Shown one piece after another: positions 1 to 9,474 of a stretch of DNA of 38,145 bases (position 1 is the first letter of the stretch; the number at the start of each line of letters is the position of its first letter). The notes under the pieces were generated by a model. The model was not told the DNA's origin, made no database searches, and worked only from the letters and a program-made list of their open reading frames with translations. The DNA is from Prochlorococcus sp. AG-347-M15 (GTDB lineage Bacteria > Cyanobacteriota > Cyanobacteriia > PCC-6307 > Cyanobiaceae), in NCBI GenBank assembly GCA_003281185.1, contig QCCS01000013.1, positions 1-38,145 on the forward strand. Reading direction: 5' to 3'. Position numbers and translations under genes: made by a program.

Positions 1-1342
1 TGTTTTCTTCGACGTAAACCTTTCCATATTCTTGCTTTATACCTCCTGGCCAAGGCAATCTCCTTTCATCAATATTCTTAGTTTTAGTATCATAATCATC
101 AGGAATATTTATCGAAGATTCTTTTTTAGTCTGTTCACTCTGAGGATTCGATTTAATCATATTTTTATTTGATTTCTTTTCTAATTTTTCAATAAATTCT
201 TTAATGTCCCTATCCTCAAACCAAGAATCTAAATCCACCTCTTTTGGGTCGATATCACGAAAACCAACTAAAACATCATTCTCTAACCAGTTTTTGCAAA
301 AAATACAAATCGCTTCTAACTGATTTCCAGGATAATTGTTTAGCCAATCTCTTAATTTTTCATCTGAGCTGCTAGCGAATCTAGCAGAGGCTTGATCAAT
401 ATCTGCTAAAAGAAGGTCCAAAGATCCAATAAGAGGCATTGAATCAAGACCTGATAAGTTTAGTTTCTTTAAAATTTTTCTCGCTTCAAATAATTTTTCA
501 GGCTTTCTTCTCGAAAACCCAAAAGCTGTCAAGGAAAGAAAAGCTAAAAATCCTGCTTCTAATGATCCTCTTTTTTGTAATTCAAGAAACAAGTCTATCT
601 GTTCTTGCACTGTCAAATATGGCTTTATTTGCTGAAAAAAAGCTTCAAATTCTTGCTGATTTAGAAATTCTCCATATTCAGATTTATTATTTCCTTCCAA
701 GCCACCTCTTTTAATTATTAAATTTTCCAACATACTTAAACCTTTTTTATGAGACTCCTGATCGCTTAAATCCCTACTAAGTAGGTCCAAAATCCTGTAA
801 GGAAGAAGAGAAGCTAAGTCTTCTTCAAGTTCTTTCCTTCTGTCTCCAAGCTTTCCCATTCTTTGAAGAAGTTGTATCCCTTCTGATAAAAAGTCAGCAG
901 CATTTGAATAGGATCTAATCTGTTGTTCTTGAATCGCAGAATCTCTAGCTGTTAAAGCAGCCAATAAAGTCAGATCGGCTTCTCTACTGCTTCCTAAAGC
1001 TGGTGCTTGTGGGGGCTGTAAAGCTTTTTTCGTAATTTTAAAAGATTCTTTTGGGGAACCTGATTCCCATAGAAGTATTAATCCTGCTACTTCTCTATTT
1101 GAGGAAAACTCTAATCCGGATGCTCCATTTAGCAATAAATTTTCGTAATTTCTTCTGCTTTCAGGATCTGTAAGTAAATCAGCAGTAAGGCGAAGCAACT
1201 CGGATCTTTGAGATAGAACTTCATAAGTAAACCCTTCGTTAGGCGTTTTATCTAAACGTAATTGAAACGCCCTTAATATTTCCTCGGATGTTGCAGAAGA
1301 GCTTACGCCAATCAAACGAAAATGGTCTAAAGGAAGTTCCAA
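1..1342 (-). CDS. ftn2: Cell division protein Ftn2/ARC6 (ZipN), C-terminus cut by window edge
   Basis: This is the N-terminal 447 codons of the cyanobacterial Ftn2/ARC6 family, whose members tether FtsZ to the membrane and organise the Z-ring. The protein opens with the family's J-domain-like region (MELPLDHFRLIGV, then 'SATSEEILRAF'), followed by a long helical part with leucine-rich stretches such as 'LLPYRILDLLSRDL'. The start is a TTG at 1342; a TGA lies immediately before it in the same frame, so the gene cannot extend further upstream. The reading frame runs off the left edge, so the transmembrane segment and the C-terminal domain are outside the window. It is divergent from pdhA. Identification rests on recognised sequence, and confidence is high. 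ftsZ, its partner, lies about 23 kb away in the same window. Confidence 0.9.
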   Translation of the reverse strand, partial: MELPLDHFRLIGVSSSATSEEILRAFQLRLDKTPNEGFTYEVLSQRSELLRLTADLLTDPESRRNYENLLLNGASGLEFSSNREVAGLILLWESGSPKESFKITKKALQPPQAPALGSSREADLTLLAALTARDSAIQEQQIRSYSNAADFLSEGIQLLQRMGKLGDRRKELEEDLASLLPYRILDLLSRDLSDQESHKKGLSMLENLIIKRGGLEGNNKSEYGEFLNQQEFEAFFQQIKPYLTVQEQIDLFLELQKRGSLEAGFLAFLSLTAFGFSRRKPEKLFEARKILKKLNLSGLDSMPLIGSLDLLLADIDQASARFASSSDEKLRDWLNNYPGNQLEAICIFCKNWLENDVLVGFRDIDPKEVDLDSWFEDRDIKEFIEKLEKKSNKNMIKSNPQSEQTKKESSINIPDDYDTKTKNIDERRLPWPGGIKQEYGKVYVEEN

Positions 1343-1455
1343 TCAAATATCCTAAAAAAATTCTTAGACAAATTTTATCAAGTTAATTTTTTTTTTCATA
1401 ATGTCTTGAATAGTTATTAAAAAAAAATCATGAAAATTGACCTTAACAGCTTAGA

Positions 1456-2529
1456 ATGTTAACAAATCAAAACTTCACTAAGGTATTTTTCTTGGAAACA
1501 CACGTAGAGAGAATCTCAAATCTTCAAGACATAAAAAAAGCCGAATTAGATCGAAAGACCGGATTATTTCTTTATGAAGATATGATCCTTGGTCGAAGAT
1601 TCGAAGATAAGTGTGCAGAAATGTACTATCGGGGGAAAATGTTTGGTTTCGTTCATCTATATAACGGTCAAGAGGCTATAAGTACTGGAGTAATTGGCGC
1701 TATGAAAAAGAAACACGACTGGTTCTGTAGTACTTATCGAGATCATGTTCATGCACTAAGTGCAGGTGTACCCTCCTTTGAAGTAATGAGTGAGCTTTTT
1801 GGCAAAGCTACAGGTTGCAGTAAAGGGCGAGGAGGTTCTATGCACCTATTTTCAAGAGAGCATCATTTACTGGGTGGGTACGCATTCATAGGAGAGGGAA
1901 TTCCTGTTGCTTTAGGAGCAGCCTTTTCAAGTAAATACAAAAAAGAAGTTGCTGGTAATAATTCTAGTGATGCAGTAACGGCAGCTTTCTTTGGAGATGG
2001 TACTTGTAATAATGGACAGTTTTTTGAATGTTTAAATATGGCTCAATTATGGAAATTACCCATAGTTTTTGTTGTTGAGAATAATAAATGGGCTATTGGT
2101 ATGGCCCATGATAGAGCAACTAGTAACCCTGAAATATGGAGAAAAGCCTCTGCTTTTGGGATGCATGGCGAAGAAGTTGATGGAATGGATGTATTAGCAG
2201 TTAGAGGAGCAGCACAAAGAGCAATAAAGCGTGCCAGAGCAGGAGAGGGGCCTACTCTTTTAGAATGTTTGACCTATAGATTTAGAGGGCACTCTCTTGC
2301 AGATCCTGATGAATTAAGATCTGAAAAAGAGAAGGAGTTTTGGGGTAAAAGAGATCCTATAAAGAAATTAGCTAAAGAAATTATTGATAGTGAACTAGCA
2401 ACGGAAGAAGAATTAAAAAATATTGAAAAGAAGATAGATCAAGAGATATCCGAATCGGTTAAAAATGCTTTAGAAGCACCAGAACCACCTTCACAAGAAT
2501 TAACTAAATATACTTGGGCTGATGATTAG
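1456..2529 (+). CDS. pdhA: Pyruvate dehydrogenase E1 component, alpha subunit
   Basis: E1-alpha subunit of the pyruvate dehydrogenase complex, which uses thiamine diphosphate (TPP) to decarboxylate pyruvate and pass the acetyl group to the E2 lipoyl domain. The TPP/Mg motif is visible as GDGTCNN at residues 180-186, with 'VENNKWAIG' near residue 208 and the phosphorylation-loop-like '[15 protein letters not shown]' towards the C-terminus. At 357 residues it matches the plastid and cyanobacterial type. Two starts are possible: ATG at 1456, or an in-frame TTG at 1492 giving '[11 protein letters not shown]'. The second resembles the N-terminus I associate with marine picocyanobacterial homologues. 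The gene ends 3 bases from the end of the convergent sigma factor gene. The E3 subunit gene lpdA is also in this window; E1-beta and E2 are not. Confidence 0.93.
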   Translation: MLTNQNFTKVFFLETHVERISNLQDIKKAELDRKTGLFLYEDMILGRRFEDKCAEMYYRGKMFGFVHLYNGQEAISTGVIGAMKKKHDWFCSTYRDHVHALSAGVPSFEVMSELFGKATGCSKGRGGSMHLFSREHHLLGGYAFIGEGIPVALGAAFSSKYKKEVAGNNSSDAVTAAFFGDGTCNNGQFFECLNMAQLWKLPIVFVVENNKWAIGMAHDRATSNPEIWRKASAFGMHGEEVDGMDVLAVRGAAQRAIKRARAGEGPTLLECLTYRFRGHSLADPDELRSEKEKEFWGKRDPIKKLAKEIIDSELATEEELKNIEKKIDQEISESVKNALEAPEPPSQELTKYTWADD

Positions 2530-2532
2530 ATA

Positions 2533-3474
2533 CTAGATACTGCTGGGTAATTTTCTGGTTAAATTTCTTAATTTTCTTAGTGCCTTTAGTTCAACTTGTC
2601 TTACTCTCTCCCTAGAGACTTCTAACAATCTCCCTATTTCAGCAAGTGTATGTCTCTCATTTCCTTCTAGTCCAAACCTTAATTTAAGAACATGTTGCTC
2701 TTGTTCGCTTAGATGACTTAACCACTTACCAAGTTGCTCTTGATGCATTTTCTGCTCAATCTGATCTAAAGGCTCTTCATTATTACTATCTGCAATTAAA
2801 TCCCCTAAAAAACTTCTACCATCATCACCATTAACTGGAGCATCTAAACTACTGGTTGATAAAGCTTGTCTTAAAACAGAATCTAATTCTTCAACATCAA
2901 TATCCATTGCTTCTGCGATTTCAATTCTGCTTGGCATAGCCCCGAGTTTATGTGCTAAATCTCTACTAACTTTTCTTATAGTTGCTAATCTTTCGCTTAA
3001 ATGAACAGGTAACCGAATTGTTCGCGATTGACAAGCAATTGCTCTAGTCATACTTTGTCGAATCCACCAAAAAGCATAAGTAGAAAACTTATATCCTCTT
3101 GTAGGATCAAATTTTTCAACAGCCCTTTCCAAACCAAGAGAGCCCTCTTGAACTAAATCTAGAAGTTCCAGTCCTTTACCTTGGTATTTTTTTGCCACAC
3201 TGACAACTAATCTTAAATTTGCTTTCATCATTCTCTCTTTAGCTCTTCTGCCAATTTTAATTGTTCTTTTTTGCTGAGTTGTAAATTCTTTAACTTTCTC
3301 AGTTAGTTGACCATCTTCTGTGAGAATCATCATTTTTTGGACTTGATTACCCAATTCAATCTCTTCAGCAGGAGTTAATAAAGGAACCCTTCCGATATTC
3401 TGCAAATACCAACTTATAGGGTCATTACCTCTTCTTTTTTGAGGTTCTGCTTGAATAGGTATAGATGAAACCAT
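2533..3474 (-). CDS. RNA polymerase sigma factor, RpoD-like (group 2 sigma-70)
   Basis: Sigma-70 family subunit that directs RNA polymerase to promoters. In order the protein shows region 1.2 ('DPISWYLQNIGRVPLL', about residues 18-35), region 2 with the -10 recognition helix ('YKFSTYAFWWIRQSMTRAI'), a region 3 segment, and region 4 with the -35 helix-turn-helix ('LAEIGRLLEVSRERVRQVE'). The 313-residue length and lack of a long region 1.1 fit the non-essential group 2 sigma factors that cyanobacteria carry in several copies, rather than the primary RpoD. The ATG start at 3474 follows a TTAGGT-type Shine-Dalgarno element that lies inside a perfect palindrome. The gene is convergent with pdhA. 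I cannot say which paralogue this is. Confidence 0.92.
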   Translation of the reverse strand: MVSSIPIQAEPQKRRGNDPISWYLQNIGRVPLLTPAEEIELGNQVQKMMILTEDGQLTEKVKEFTTQQKRTIKIGRRAKERMMKANLRLVVSVAKKYQGKGLELLDLVQEGSLGLERAVEKFDPTRGYKFSTYAFWWIRQSMTRAIACQSRTIRLPVHLSERLATIRKVSRDLAHKLGAMPSRIEIAEAMDIDVEELDSVLRQALSTSSLDAPVNGDDGRSFLGDLIADSNNEEPLDQIEQKMHQEQLGKWLSHLSEQEQHVLKLRFGLEGNERHTLAEIGRLLEVSRERVRQVELKALRKLRNLTRKLPSSI

Positions 3475-3481
3475 TTTTTTT

Positions 3482-3495
3482 TACCTAATTAGGTA
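3482..3495. repeat. 14-bp perfect palindrome just upstream of the sigma factor start
   Basis: TACCTAATTAGGTA is a perfect inverted repeat ending 8 bases before the ATG of the sigma factor gene. On the minus strand its AGGT forms the only plausible ribosome-binding sequence. It could be a DNA operator or a coincidence of AT-rich sequence; no regulator is assigned. Confidence 0.45.
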
Positions 3496-3615
3496 TTAAA
3501 ACTTTCCTACATTTTTCGGGAAATAGGCGAATATTTAATGCGGGCTTCAGATTTCATGTAATATTTGTATATTTATGTGTTTAAAACTAGAAATAACTCT
3601 CTTAAATTGTTTCTT

Positions 3616-5181
3616 TCAAGATATTTGTCTCAATTTCTTATTTCTAATTAATTTTGATAATTGATCACCAATAGCAGTTGCATTTGAACCCTTTTTACAC
3701 TTTGATGCTGCAAATGAATGTAAAAGTACGTATTTAGCAAAAAAAACAGTTTTTATATCTCTACAGGTGGTCAAATCTATCGCAGAACTGCCAGCTATAA
3801 ATCCGGATAAAAGATCACCCAATCCAGCTCTTGCTGTCTGAGAATCAGTTCCAAAAAGTTGCCATGCCTTTTTATCATAAGCAACTATGCTGTTAGCTCC
3901 CTTTAACAAAATACTAATATTGAATTCTTCTGCGGCTTTAAGAGCTAGTTCAACATTAGTCCCACCTCTTATATGAGGAAATAGCCTTAAAAATTCTTTG
4001 TTATGAGGCGTAATCCATGTTTTAAATTTCCTCTCTAAGAAAAATTTTGATCCTAATTTAGATTCCGAAATTCTATTTAGTGCATCTGCGTCCAAGATCA
4101 ATAATCCTTTAAAGTCCATAAGAAAGTCTTTTGATTTATCCCAATCATCATTATCAATTCCTATCCCCGGACCTAAAACTAATGAATCATATTTATTTAA
4201 ATCAATATTATTTAATGCACTGAATAATAATGCGTTACCGTTTTGATTAGATTGCATAGTACCTTTTAAAACTATTTCAGGGGAAACTTGCCAAATAGAT
4301 TCAGCAACTACCTCAGGTAGAACAGCAGATATAAAACCTGCTCCGCTTGAAATAGCACCTTTTAAAGCTAAGAAGGATGCCCCAGGATATTTTTCACTCC
4401 CAGCAATTATTAATGTTCTTCCTCTATCATATTTGTTAGTATTTTTTGGTAAGGAAGGTAAATCAATATTCTTTAAATCTTTATAAGTAACCTTAAAAAC
4501 TTTTTTTTCAACCTTAAGTAATTTATAAATAGGAACCCCAATATCGATATGGTGCAATTCTCCGATAAAAGGTAAGGCAGAATCTTGTGTCAACCCAATC
4601 TTATAAAGACCAATAGCCAAGGTATAGTCTGCCTTTACTGCGTCATTTAAAAAAGGCTCTCCTTTATCAGGACATAATCCTGTTGGAATATCAATACTTA
4701 TTACTTTTCCAGATTTTTTATGAAATTTTTGATTAAACAGTTTAATTAATTTTTCATCAACTTTTCTTGTTTGATTATTACCAAAAATTGCATCAATCCA
4801 AAGCTCTTTCCCAATTGCATCAGGAGGCTCTACTAATTTTGTGACACCAATAGATGTAAGATAATTAAGGTGGTTATTTGTTAATGTTTTTTTGATTGGA
4901 AAAGGACACCATACCTTTACTAAAAAACCTTTCAAAAAAAGCTCTCTAGCTACTACTGCTCCATCACCACCATTATGCCCAGGACCTATAAAAACAGTTA
5001 TTCCATGCTTGAGCAGAGGTTTCTTTTTTAAGAGCCATCTACTAATTTGGATACCAGCTTTTTCCATCAATGCTTCTTGTGGCATTCCATCAGAAAACAT
5101 TTCCTTCTCTAATATCAACATTTGCTTTGAATCAACAATTAAATGTTCAGAGTCATTTGTTGGCCATACAATTTCATTCAT
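3616..5181 (-). CDS. nnr: Bifunctional NAD(P)H-hydrate epimerase / ADP-dependent NAD(P)H-hydrate dehydratase
   Basis: A repair enzyme that converts damaged, hydrated NAD(P)H back to NAD(P)H. The N-terminal YjeF_N epimerase half covers about residues 1-225 and carries GPGHNGGDG at 66-74. The C-terminal half is a ribokinase-like dehydratase with 'LVLGPGIGIDND', 'LILDADALN' and the nucleotide-site motif 'AGLGDLLSGFIAG' near residue 450. The 521-residue length equals that of the usual two-domain fusion, so nothing appears missing. The ATG at 5181 is 46 bases from the divergent mnmA start, so both promoters must share that short gap. The downstream sigma factor gene lies 141 bases away on the same strand. 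Confidence 0.93.
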   Translation of the reverse strand: MNEIVWPTNDSEHLIVDSKQMLILEKEMFSDGMPQEALMEKAGIQISRWLLKKKPLLKHGITVFIGPGHNGGDGAVVARELFLKGFLVKVWCPFPIKKTLTNNHLNYLTSIGVTKLVEPPDAIGKELWIDAIFGNNQTRKVDEKLIKLFNQKFHKKSGKVISIDIPTGLCPDKGEPFLNDAVKADYTLAIGLYKIGLTQDSALPFIGELHHIDIGVPIYKLLKVEKKVFKVTYKDLKNIDLPSLPKNTNKYDRGRTLIIAGSEKYPGASFLALKGAISSGAGFISAVLPEVVAESIWQVSPEIVLKGTMQSNQNGNALLFSALNNIDLNKYDSLVLGPGIGIDNDDWDKSKDFLMDFKGLLILDADALNRISESKLGSKFFLERKFKTWITPHNKEFLRLFPHIRGGTNVELALKAAEEFNISILLKGANSIVAYDKKAWQLFGTDSQTARAGLGDLLSGFIAGSSAIDLTTCRDIKTVFFAKYVLLHSFAASKCKKGSNATAIGDQLSKLIRNKKLRQIS

Positions 5182-5227
5182 AATGAGTACAAAGCAATTG
5201 AAGTACTGTTCAAAAATTTAAACTTCC

Positions 5228-6385
5228 ATGTTAAAGACACTAAAGGATAAAAAATTAGAGAACTTTTTTTCTACTAATAATAAAACTAAAAAGAAGAAAA
5301 ATATTATTGTAGGTCTTTCTGGTGGCGTAGATAGTTCCCTTTCAGCCGCTCTTCTTGTAGAAAGAGGCTGGAATGTTGAGGGATTAACTCTTTGGCTAAT
5401 GAAAGGGCAAGGCTCCTGTTGTTCTGAAGGATTAGTTGATGCTGCCGGCCTTTGTGAAGATTTGGGAATTAACCATAAAATAATAGACTCAAGAGAAATT
5501 TTCGAAAGAGAGGTAATTAAAAAAACTACTGAAAGCTATGAGAACGGATTCACTCCACTTCCATGCTCAATGTGCAATAAGAATGTGAAGTTTGAAGAGA
5601 TGATGAATTATGCATTAAACAAAAAAGAGTTTACTCATATTGCAACTGGACATTATGCAAGGATAAAAAAAACATCTTCTATTAAAATTCTTGATTGTAA
5701 GGGCTTGAAATTCCAGGAATTTCTTCTTCTAAGAGGCATTGATAAAAACAAAGACCAAAGTTATTTTCTTTATTCTCTTTCTCAAGAAGTACTAAGCAGA
5801 TTAGTATTTCCTCTGGGTGAAATGAAAAAAGAAGAAACAAGAAAGGAAGCCCTTAGATTAGGCCTTAGAACTGCTCAAAAACCGGAAAGTCAAGATTTAT
5901 GTTTAGTTGAGCATTATGGATCAATGCAGATATTTATCGACAAACACATTGAACCCAAAGAAGGAGAAATTGTGCATGTAAATGGGAAAGTCCTTGGGAC
6001 GCACAATGGAATTCAGCACTTTACGGTAGGGCAGAGAAAAGGGTTGGGCATCGCTTGGCCGGAACCACTATATGTAAAAAGTTTAGACAGGGTAAAAAAC
6101 GTAGTTTTTGTAGCAGACAAAAGTGATCTATTTAATAAAGAAGCAATAATTAGTAAGGTTAACTGGGTTTCAATCGAAGAACCTGAGCGAGAGATAGAAG
6201 TAGAAGCACAAATCAGATATAGAAGTAATCCAGTAAAAGGTATATTAATACCTTTGAAAAATTGTGATAATCCAACTAAAACATTTAAATTAATTTTTGA
6301 AGAAAATCAAAGTTCGGTAACGCCTGGACAAGCTGCAGTTTTTTATAAAGGAGAGATTTTATTAGGTGGCGGATTAATTAGTTAA
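5228..6385 (+). CDS. mnmA: tRNA-specific 2-thiouridylase
   Basis: Installs the 2-thio group on wobble uridine 34 of tRNAs for Lys, Glu and Gln. The PP-loop ATP pyrophosphatase motif SGGVDSS is at residues 31-37. The two catalytic cysteines are visible: C116 in '[10 protein letters not shown]' and C225 in '[12 protein letters not shown]'. The C-terminal beta-barrel part includes '[20 protein letters not shown]'. At 385 residues it is slightly longer than the usual 360-370, because of a lysine-rich N-terminal extension of about 25 residues before the core begins at '[10 protein letters not shown]'. A start further inside is therefore possible. The gene ends in an 8-base convergent overlap with lnt. 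Confidence 0.94.
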   Translation: MLKTLKDKKLENFFSTNNKTKKKKNIIVGLSGGVDSSLSAALLVERGWNVEGLTLWLMKGQGSCCSEGLVDAAGLCEDLGINHKIIDSREIFEREVIKKTTESYENGFTPLPCSMCNKNVKFEEMMNYALNKKEFTHIATGHYARIKKTSSIKILDCKGLKFQEFLLLRGIDKNKDQSYFLYSLSQEVLSRLVFPLGEMKKEETRKEALRLGLRTAQKPESQDLCLVEHYGSMQIFIDKHIEPKEGEIVHVNGKVLGTHNGIQHFTVGQRKGLGIAWPEPLYVKSLDRVKNVVFVADKSDLFNKEAIISKVNWVSIEEPEREIEVEAQIRYRSNPVKGILIPLKNCDNPTKTFKLIFEENQSSVTPGQAAVFYKGEILLGGGLIS

Positions 6386-7865
6386 TTTTCCAAAAAATAT
6401 TTAATCCCATAAAAAATATAAACAATAATAATATAGGTTTATCTCCGAATTTTGTATAGAAAGTCTTTTCGGATGAAAAATTAGGGAACACTATTTCATT
6501 TTGCTCCACATTTAAATCTAGAAGTTGAATTATTTTTCCATCATCCTTAACTAAACCCGAAGGGCCGGTGTTGGATACAAGTAGATTATCTTTTTTATTT
6601 TCAATACTTCTTAATCTAGCCAAAGACAGGAATTGATTATAAAGCTTAGTTGGATATGGATCTAAATTTGCTGCAGTTATTATTAGTTTTGCACCGCTAT
6701 TAATAGCCTTTCTTATTTCTAGTCCATCACTAATTTCGTAACATATAGCTACTGCTAACGGGGGTGTAAATTTAGGATCAAAAAATCGTGAATCAGAGCC
6801 TGGTTGAATTCCTCCTACTGCAGATAATCCTCTTGAAAAACTATCTAGAAATCTAGGTATTTTTTCACCTATTGGAACAAGTCTATTTTTATCTATAAAT
6901 GAGGTAAAGGATTTATCTCCAATTTGAAATCCGAGTAAAGAACTTCTTAACTCATTATTTGAATTTCTGAAACCTCCTGACATGGTATTAACCTTAATGC
7001 CTTTAGAAAAATAAAAATTATTAGATAGAGTTCCTTCAGGAGCAACAAGAAGTTTCGCTTTGTTTGATAAAGCATATTTTTGAGCGATGGATAGCTTTTC
7101 TTCAATAAATTCATCATTTATTTTTAATTTTTCTCTTGTTGGTATATTAGTTTGCCAAATAGCTACTGGATATTCATAATTTCTTTTTAATGGACTTGTT
7201 AAACCTCCAAATAAATGTAAGAAAACAAAAACCAAAAGTCCTAAAAGAAATATTTTTTTAAAGTGAAGTTTTCTTTCCCATCTACCTTGAATATAAAAAA
7301 TCCAAAATCCAATCAATATTTGTAATACGCATAAACCACTTGCACCAATCCATCTTGCTAAACCAGCAAGATAAATATCACCTGGGATAAGACTCTCTCC
7401 TAAACCTATCCAAAAAAAAGGTGTTTGAGAAAGTATCAGTTCACCAATACCCCAAGTAAAGGATAAAAAAAATACTTTTACTGTTAAAGATAATATTTTC
7501 ATTTTGAAAACATCCTCTTTCCAGAGAATAATTTCAACTAACAATCCCCATAAATAAACTAATATCCCACCCAGAAAAGCGCAAAATAATAATATTAAAA
7601 TGGTAATTATTAAACTTGCAAGCCATGAAAACCCAAGCCATGTCAATGGATGGAGATCATAAAGCCAAGAATGACTTATCAAGATAAAGAAAAAACCCCA
7701 ACAAAAATTTGCTATTCTCCTTTCACTTCCCTTCCATAAAATAAATATAGATATCGGCATAAAAATCAGCCAATAATGAGTTGAAACTGAAATTCCTCCT
7801 AAAATCCCTCCTAAACAAGGGTAAAAATATTGTCTTAGACTTTTAATTTGAGTTGGGATTAACAA
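6378..7865 (-). CDS. lnt: Apolipoprotein N-acyltransferase
   Basis: Membrane enzyme that adds the third acyl chain to the N-terminal cysteine of lipoproteins. The first 220 or so residues form several hydrophobic membrane segments, followed by a periplasmic nitrilase-fold domain. The catalytic Glu-Lys-Cys triad is present: E277 in 'VAPEGTLS', K326 in '[13 protein letters not shown]', and C375 in '[11 protein letters not shown]'. A last hydrophobic stretch ('[15 protein letters not shown]') anchors the C-terminus. The start is TTG at 7865, since an in-frame TAA stands two codons upstream. The overall length of 495 is normal. It is divergent from the FKBP gene and overlaps the end of mnmA. Confidence 0.9.
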   Translation of the reverse strand: MLIPTQIKSLRQYFYPCLGGILGGISVSTHYWLIFMPISIFILWKGSERRIANFCWGFFFILISHSWLYDLHPLTWLGFSWLASLIITILILLFCAFLGGILVYLWGLLVEIILWKEDVFKMKILSLTVKVFFLSFTWGIGELILSQTPFFWIGLGESLIPGDIYLAGLARWIGASGLCVLQILIGFWIFYIQGRWERKLHFKKIFLLGLLVFVFLHLFGGLTSPLKRNYEYPVAIWQTNIPTREKLKINDEFIEEKLSIAQKYALSNKAKLLVAPEGTLSNNFYFSKGIKVNTMSGGFRNSNNELRSSLLGFQIGDKSFTSFIDKNRLVPIGEKIPRFLDSFSRGLSAVGGIQPGSDSRFFDPKFTPPLAVAICYEISDGLEIRKAINSGAKLIITAANLDPYPTKLYNQFLSLARLRSIENKKDNLLVSNTGPSGLVKDDGKIIQLLDLNVEQNEIVFPNFSSEKTFYTKFGDKPILLLFIFFMGLNIFWKIN

Positions 7866-7951
7866 TCTAAAATTACGAAATTAAATTTATAATCACCCAT
7901 TTATTGTACCTTCATTCTGTAAACTAAGTTTTAGTAACTTTCAAAATTTAA

Positions 7952-8521
7952 GTGAAAGAAGTCTTTATTAGTTTTGCAGTTTTTGTTTTTTGTGTTTCAT
8001 TAACTCTTTTCAGTCAATTAAATTCACCTCAAGTTGTTAATGCTGCTGAATCAGAAACTCAGTCAGTTCAAAGAACACCTGTTGCAAAATCATCAAATGT
8101 CTCAAATAATAATTTATTTGAACTAGACCCATCTGATCCAAATCCTATACTTTTCGCTATGGCAGAAGAAACACAATCAGATAGTAATTCAAAGACTACA
8201 GAAAGTGGTCTAACGATAATTGACATAGTCTTAGGAGAGGGAGAAGAAGCCATGTCGGGTCAAACAGTAACAGTTAACTACACTGGAACGCTTGAAAATG
8301 GAGAGCAATTCGATACAAGTATCGGTAGAGCACCATTTCCTTTCCCTTTGGGGGCTGGAAGAGTTATAAAAGGTTGGGATGAAGGTGTAGCAGGGATGAA
8401 AGTTGGTGGAAAAAGAAAACTAGTTATTCCTCCTGAATTAGGTTATGGATCAAGAAATATGGGGCCAATTCCTGCTAATTCAACTTTAATATTTGAAGTT
8501 GAATTATTAAAAGTCAATTAA
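7952..8521 (+). CDS. FKBP-type peptidyl-prolyl cis-trans isomerase, exported
   Basis: Prolyl isomerase of the FKBP family, a folding helper. Residues 1-31 look like a signal peptide (hydrophobic 'VFISFAVFVFCVSLTLF', likely cut after 'VVNA'), which places the enzyme in the periplasm or thylakoid lumen. A Ser/Asn-rich linker follows. The FKBP domain occupies about 85-189, with 'VTVNYTGTLENGEQFDTS', 'FPLGAGRVIKGWDEGVAGM' and the closing 'IPANSTLIFEVELLKV'. The start is GTG at 7952, with no strong Shine-Dalgarno sequence. It lies just upstream of sodN on the same strand with a 78-base gap, so co-transcription is possible but not shown. Confidence 0.92.
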   Translation: MKEVFISFAVFVFCVSLTLFSQLNSPQVVNAAESETQSVQRTPVAKSSNVSNNNLFELDPSDPNPILFAMAEETQSDSNSKTTESGLTIIDIVLGEGEEAMSGQTVTVNYTGTLENGEQFDTSIGRAPFPFPLGAGRVIKGWDEGVAGMKVGGKRKLVIPPELGYGSRNMGPIPANSTLIFEVELLKVN

Positions 8522-8599
8522 ATTAAGTAAGAAAAATATCTCAGACTTTTCAATTTAGTTAATCTCCAAGTAATATATGTACAACACTAAATATTTGAA

Positions 8600-9073
8600 A
8601 TGTTAAGTAAATTCATCAATTCTTTTCTAGATAAAAAATCCCCAATGACAGTCCATGCTCACTGCGATGGTCCTTGTGGTGTTTACGACCCAGCATCTAC
8701 AAGAGTTGCAGCTGAAGCAGTTTTATCAATGACAAAAAAACTTATTGCATTAGAAGCTCCTTCTAGCACTGATTCAGCAGAGTGGGCTGCATACAGTAAT
8801 ACATTTTCTAGATTTGTTGCAGTTAAAGAAGAGCAAGCAAAAGAAACAAAGAAAGAGATTCTAATTTTGTGGACAGATTACTTTAAACCAGTTCACTTAG
8901 AAACTTATCCAGACTTACATGAAACCATTTGGAAGGCGGCCAAATTATGCAGTGCATGCAAAGTTAATATTGACTTAGCCCAAGCTGAAGAACTCATGAG
9001 TTATGTAGAAAAAATTCATAATATTTTCTGGGCTTCAAAAGGAAGATCAGACGCTTTTGTAATAGCTAGTTAA
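8600..9073 (+). CDS. sodN: Nickel-containing superoxide dismutase precursor
   Basis: Ni-SOD dismutates superoxide to oxygen and hydrogen peroxide. The nickel hook, HCDGPCGVY, starts at residue 21, giving the ligands His21, Cys22 and Cys26 of the precursor; after removal of the 20-residue leader these become His1, Cys2 and Cys6. The rest of the protein is the helical bundle expected for the family ('RVAAEAVLSMTKKLIALE', 'SRFVAVKEEQAKETKKEI'). At 157 residues it has normal length for a precursor with leader. Leader removal is needed to free the His1 amine, and the adjacent sodX gene encodes the likely protease. The start is ATG at 8600. This gene replaces iron SOD in many marine picocyanobacteria that live under low iron. 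Confidence 0.96.
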   Translation: MLSKFINSFLDKKSPMTVHAHCDGPCGVYDPASTRVAAEAVLSMTKKLIALEAPSSTDSAEWAAYSNTFSRFVAVKEEQAKETKKEILILWTDYFKPVHLETYPDLHETIWKAAKLCSACKVNIDLAQAEELMSYVEKIHNIFWASKGRSDAFVIAS

Positions 9074-9081
9074 TCAGAGTT

Positions 9082-9474
9082 ATTTTTAAAAGTTTTTTTG
9101 ATTTTATTTTATATTTTTTAGGTTTAAGAAAAACCGCGATTATTAGTGGTGAATCGATGTTTCCTTACCTAAAAGAAGGTGACATTGTATTTTTTAAAAA
9201 ATATAAAAAGAATAAATCAATACTTAAAAATCGACAAATAGTTATTTTTAATCACCCAATTAAAAATAAAAAACTAATAAAAAGGATAAATTCAGTAAAT
9301 CAAAATAACGTTGAGGTTATTGGTGACAATATTGAATTTAGCGAAGATAGTAATAAATTTGGATTAATCAATAACGAAAAAATAATTGGGATTGTCACCT
9401 CTAAATTAATTATTTCTAAATTAAAAAATTTTTTAATTCAAAAAAACAGAAGCACTTCTTTGAATCCAAAATAA
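9082..9474 (+). CDS. sodX: Nickel-type SOD maturation protease (signal peptidase-like), non-canonical or disrupted start
   Basis: S26-family serine protease thought to cut the Ni-SOD leader. The catalytic serine is in 'ISGESMFPYLKEGD', the general-base lysine is probably in 'KKLIKRINSV', and 'GDNIEFSEDSNKFGLI' matches the family's box E. The first ATG (9157) lies one codon after the catalytic Ser, so it cannot be the true start. The frame stays open upstream to 9070 and encodes a hydrophobic, family-like stretch ('FFDFILYFLGLRKTAIIS'), but contains no ATG, GTG or TTG. I placed the start at an ATT (9082); ATT 9106 is the alternative. A TTG at 9098 would be in frame if the T6 run at about 9114-9119 had one more T. 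The 3' end overlaps the convergent nickel permease gene by 42 bases. Confidence 0.75.
   Translation: MFKSFFDFILYFLGLRKTAIISGESMFPYLKEGDIVFFKKYKKNKSILKNRQIVIFNHPIKNKKLIKRINSVNQNNVEVIGDNIEFSEDSNKFGLINNEKIIGIVTSKLIISKLKNFLIQKNRSTSLNPK

Noticed and set aside
439..714. 91-residue plus-strand ORF
   Set aside because: It lies wholly inside ftn2 on the other strand and has a low-complexity Leu/Ile/Phe composition typical of an antisense frame.
8555..8600. NtcA-like site upstream of sodN
   Set aside because: GTA and TAC are separated by 7 rather than 8 bases (GTAATATATGTAC), so it does not fit the consensus.
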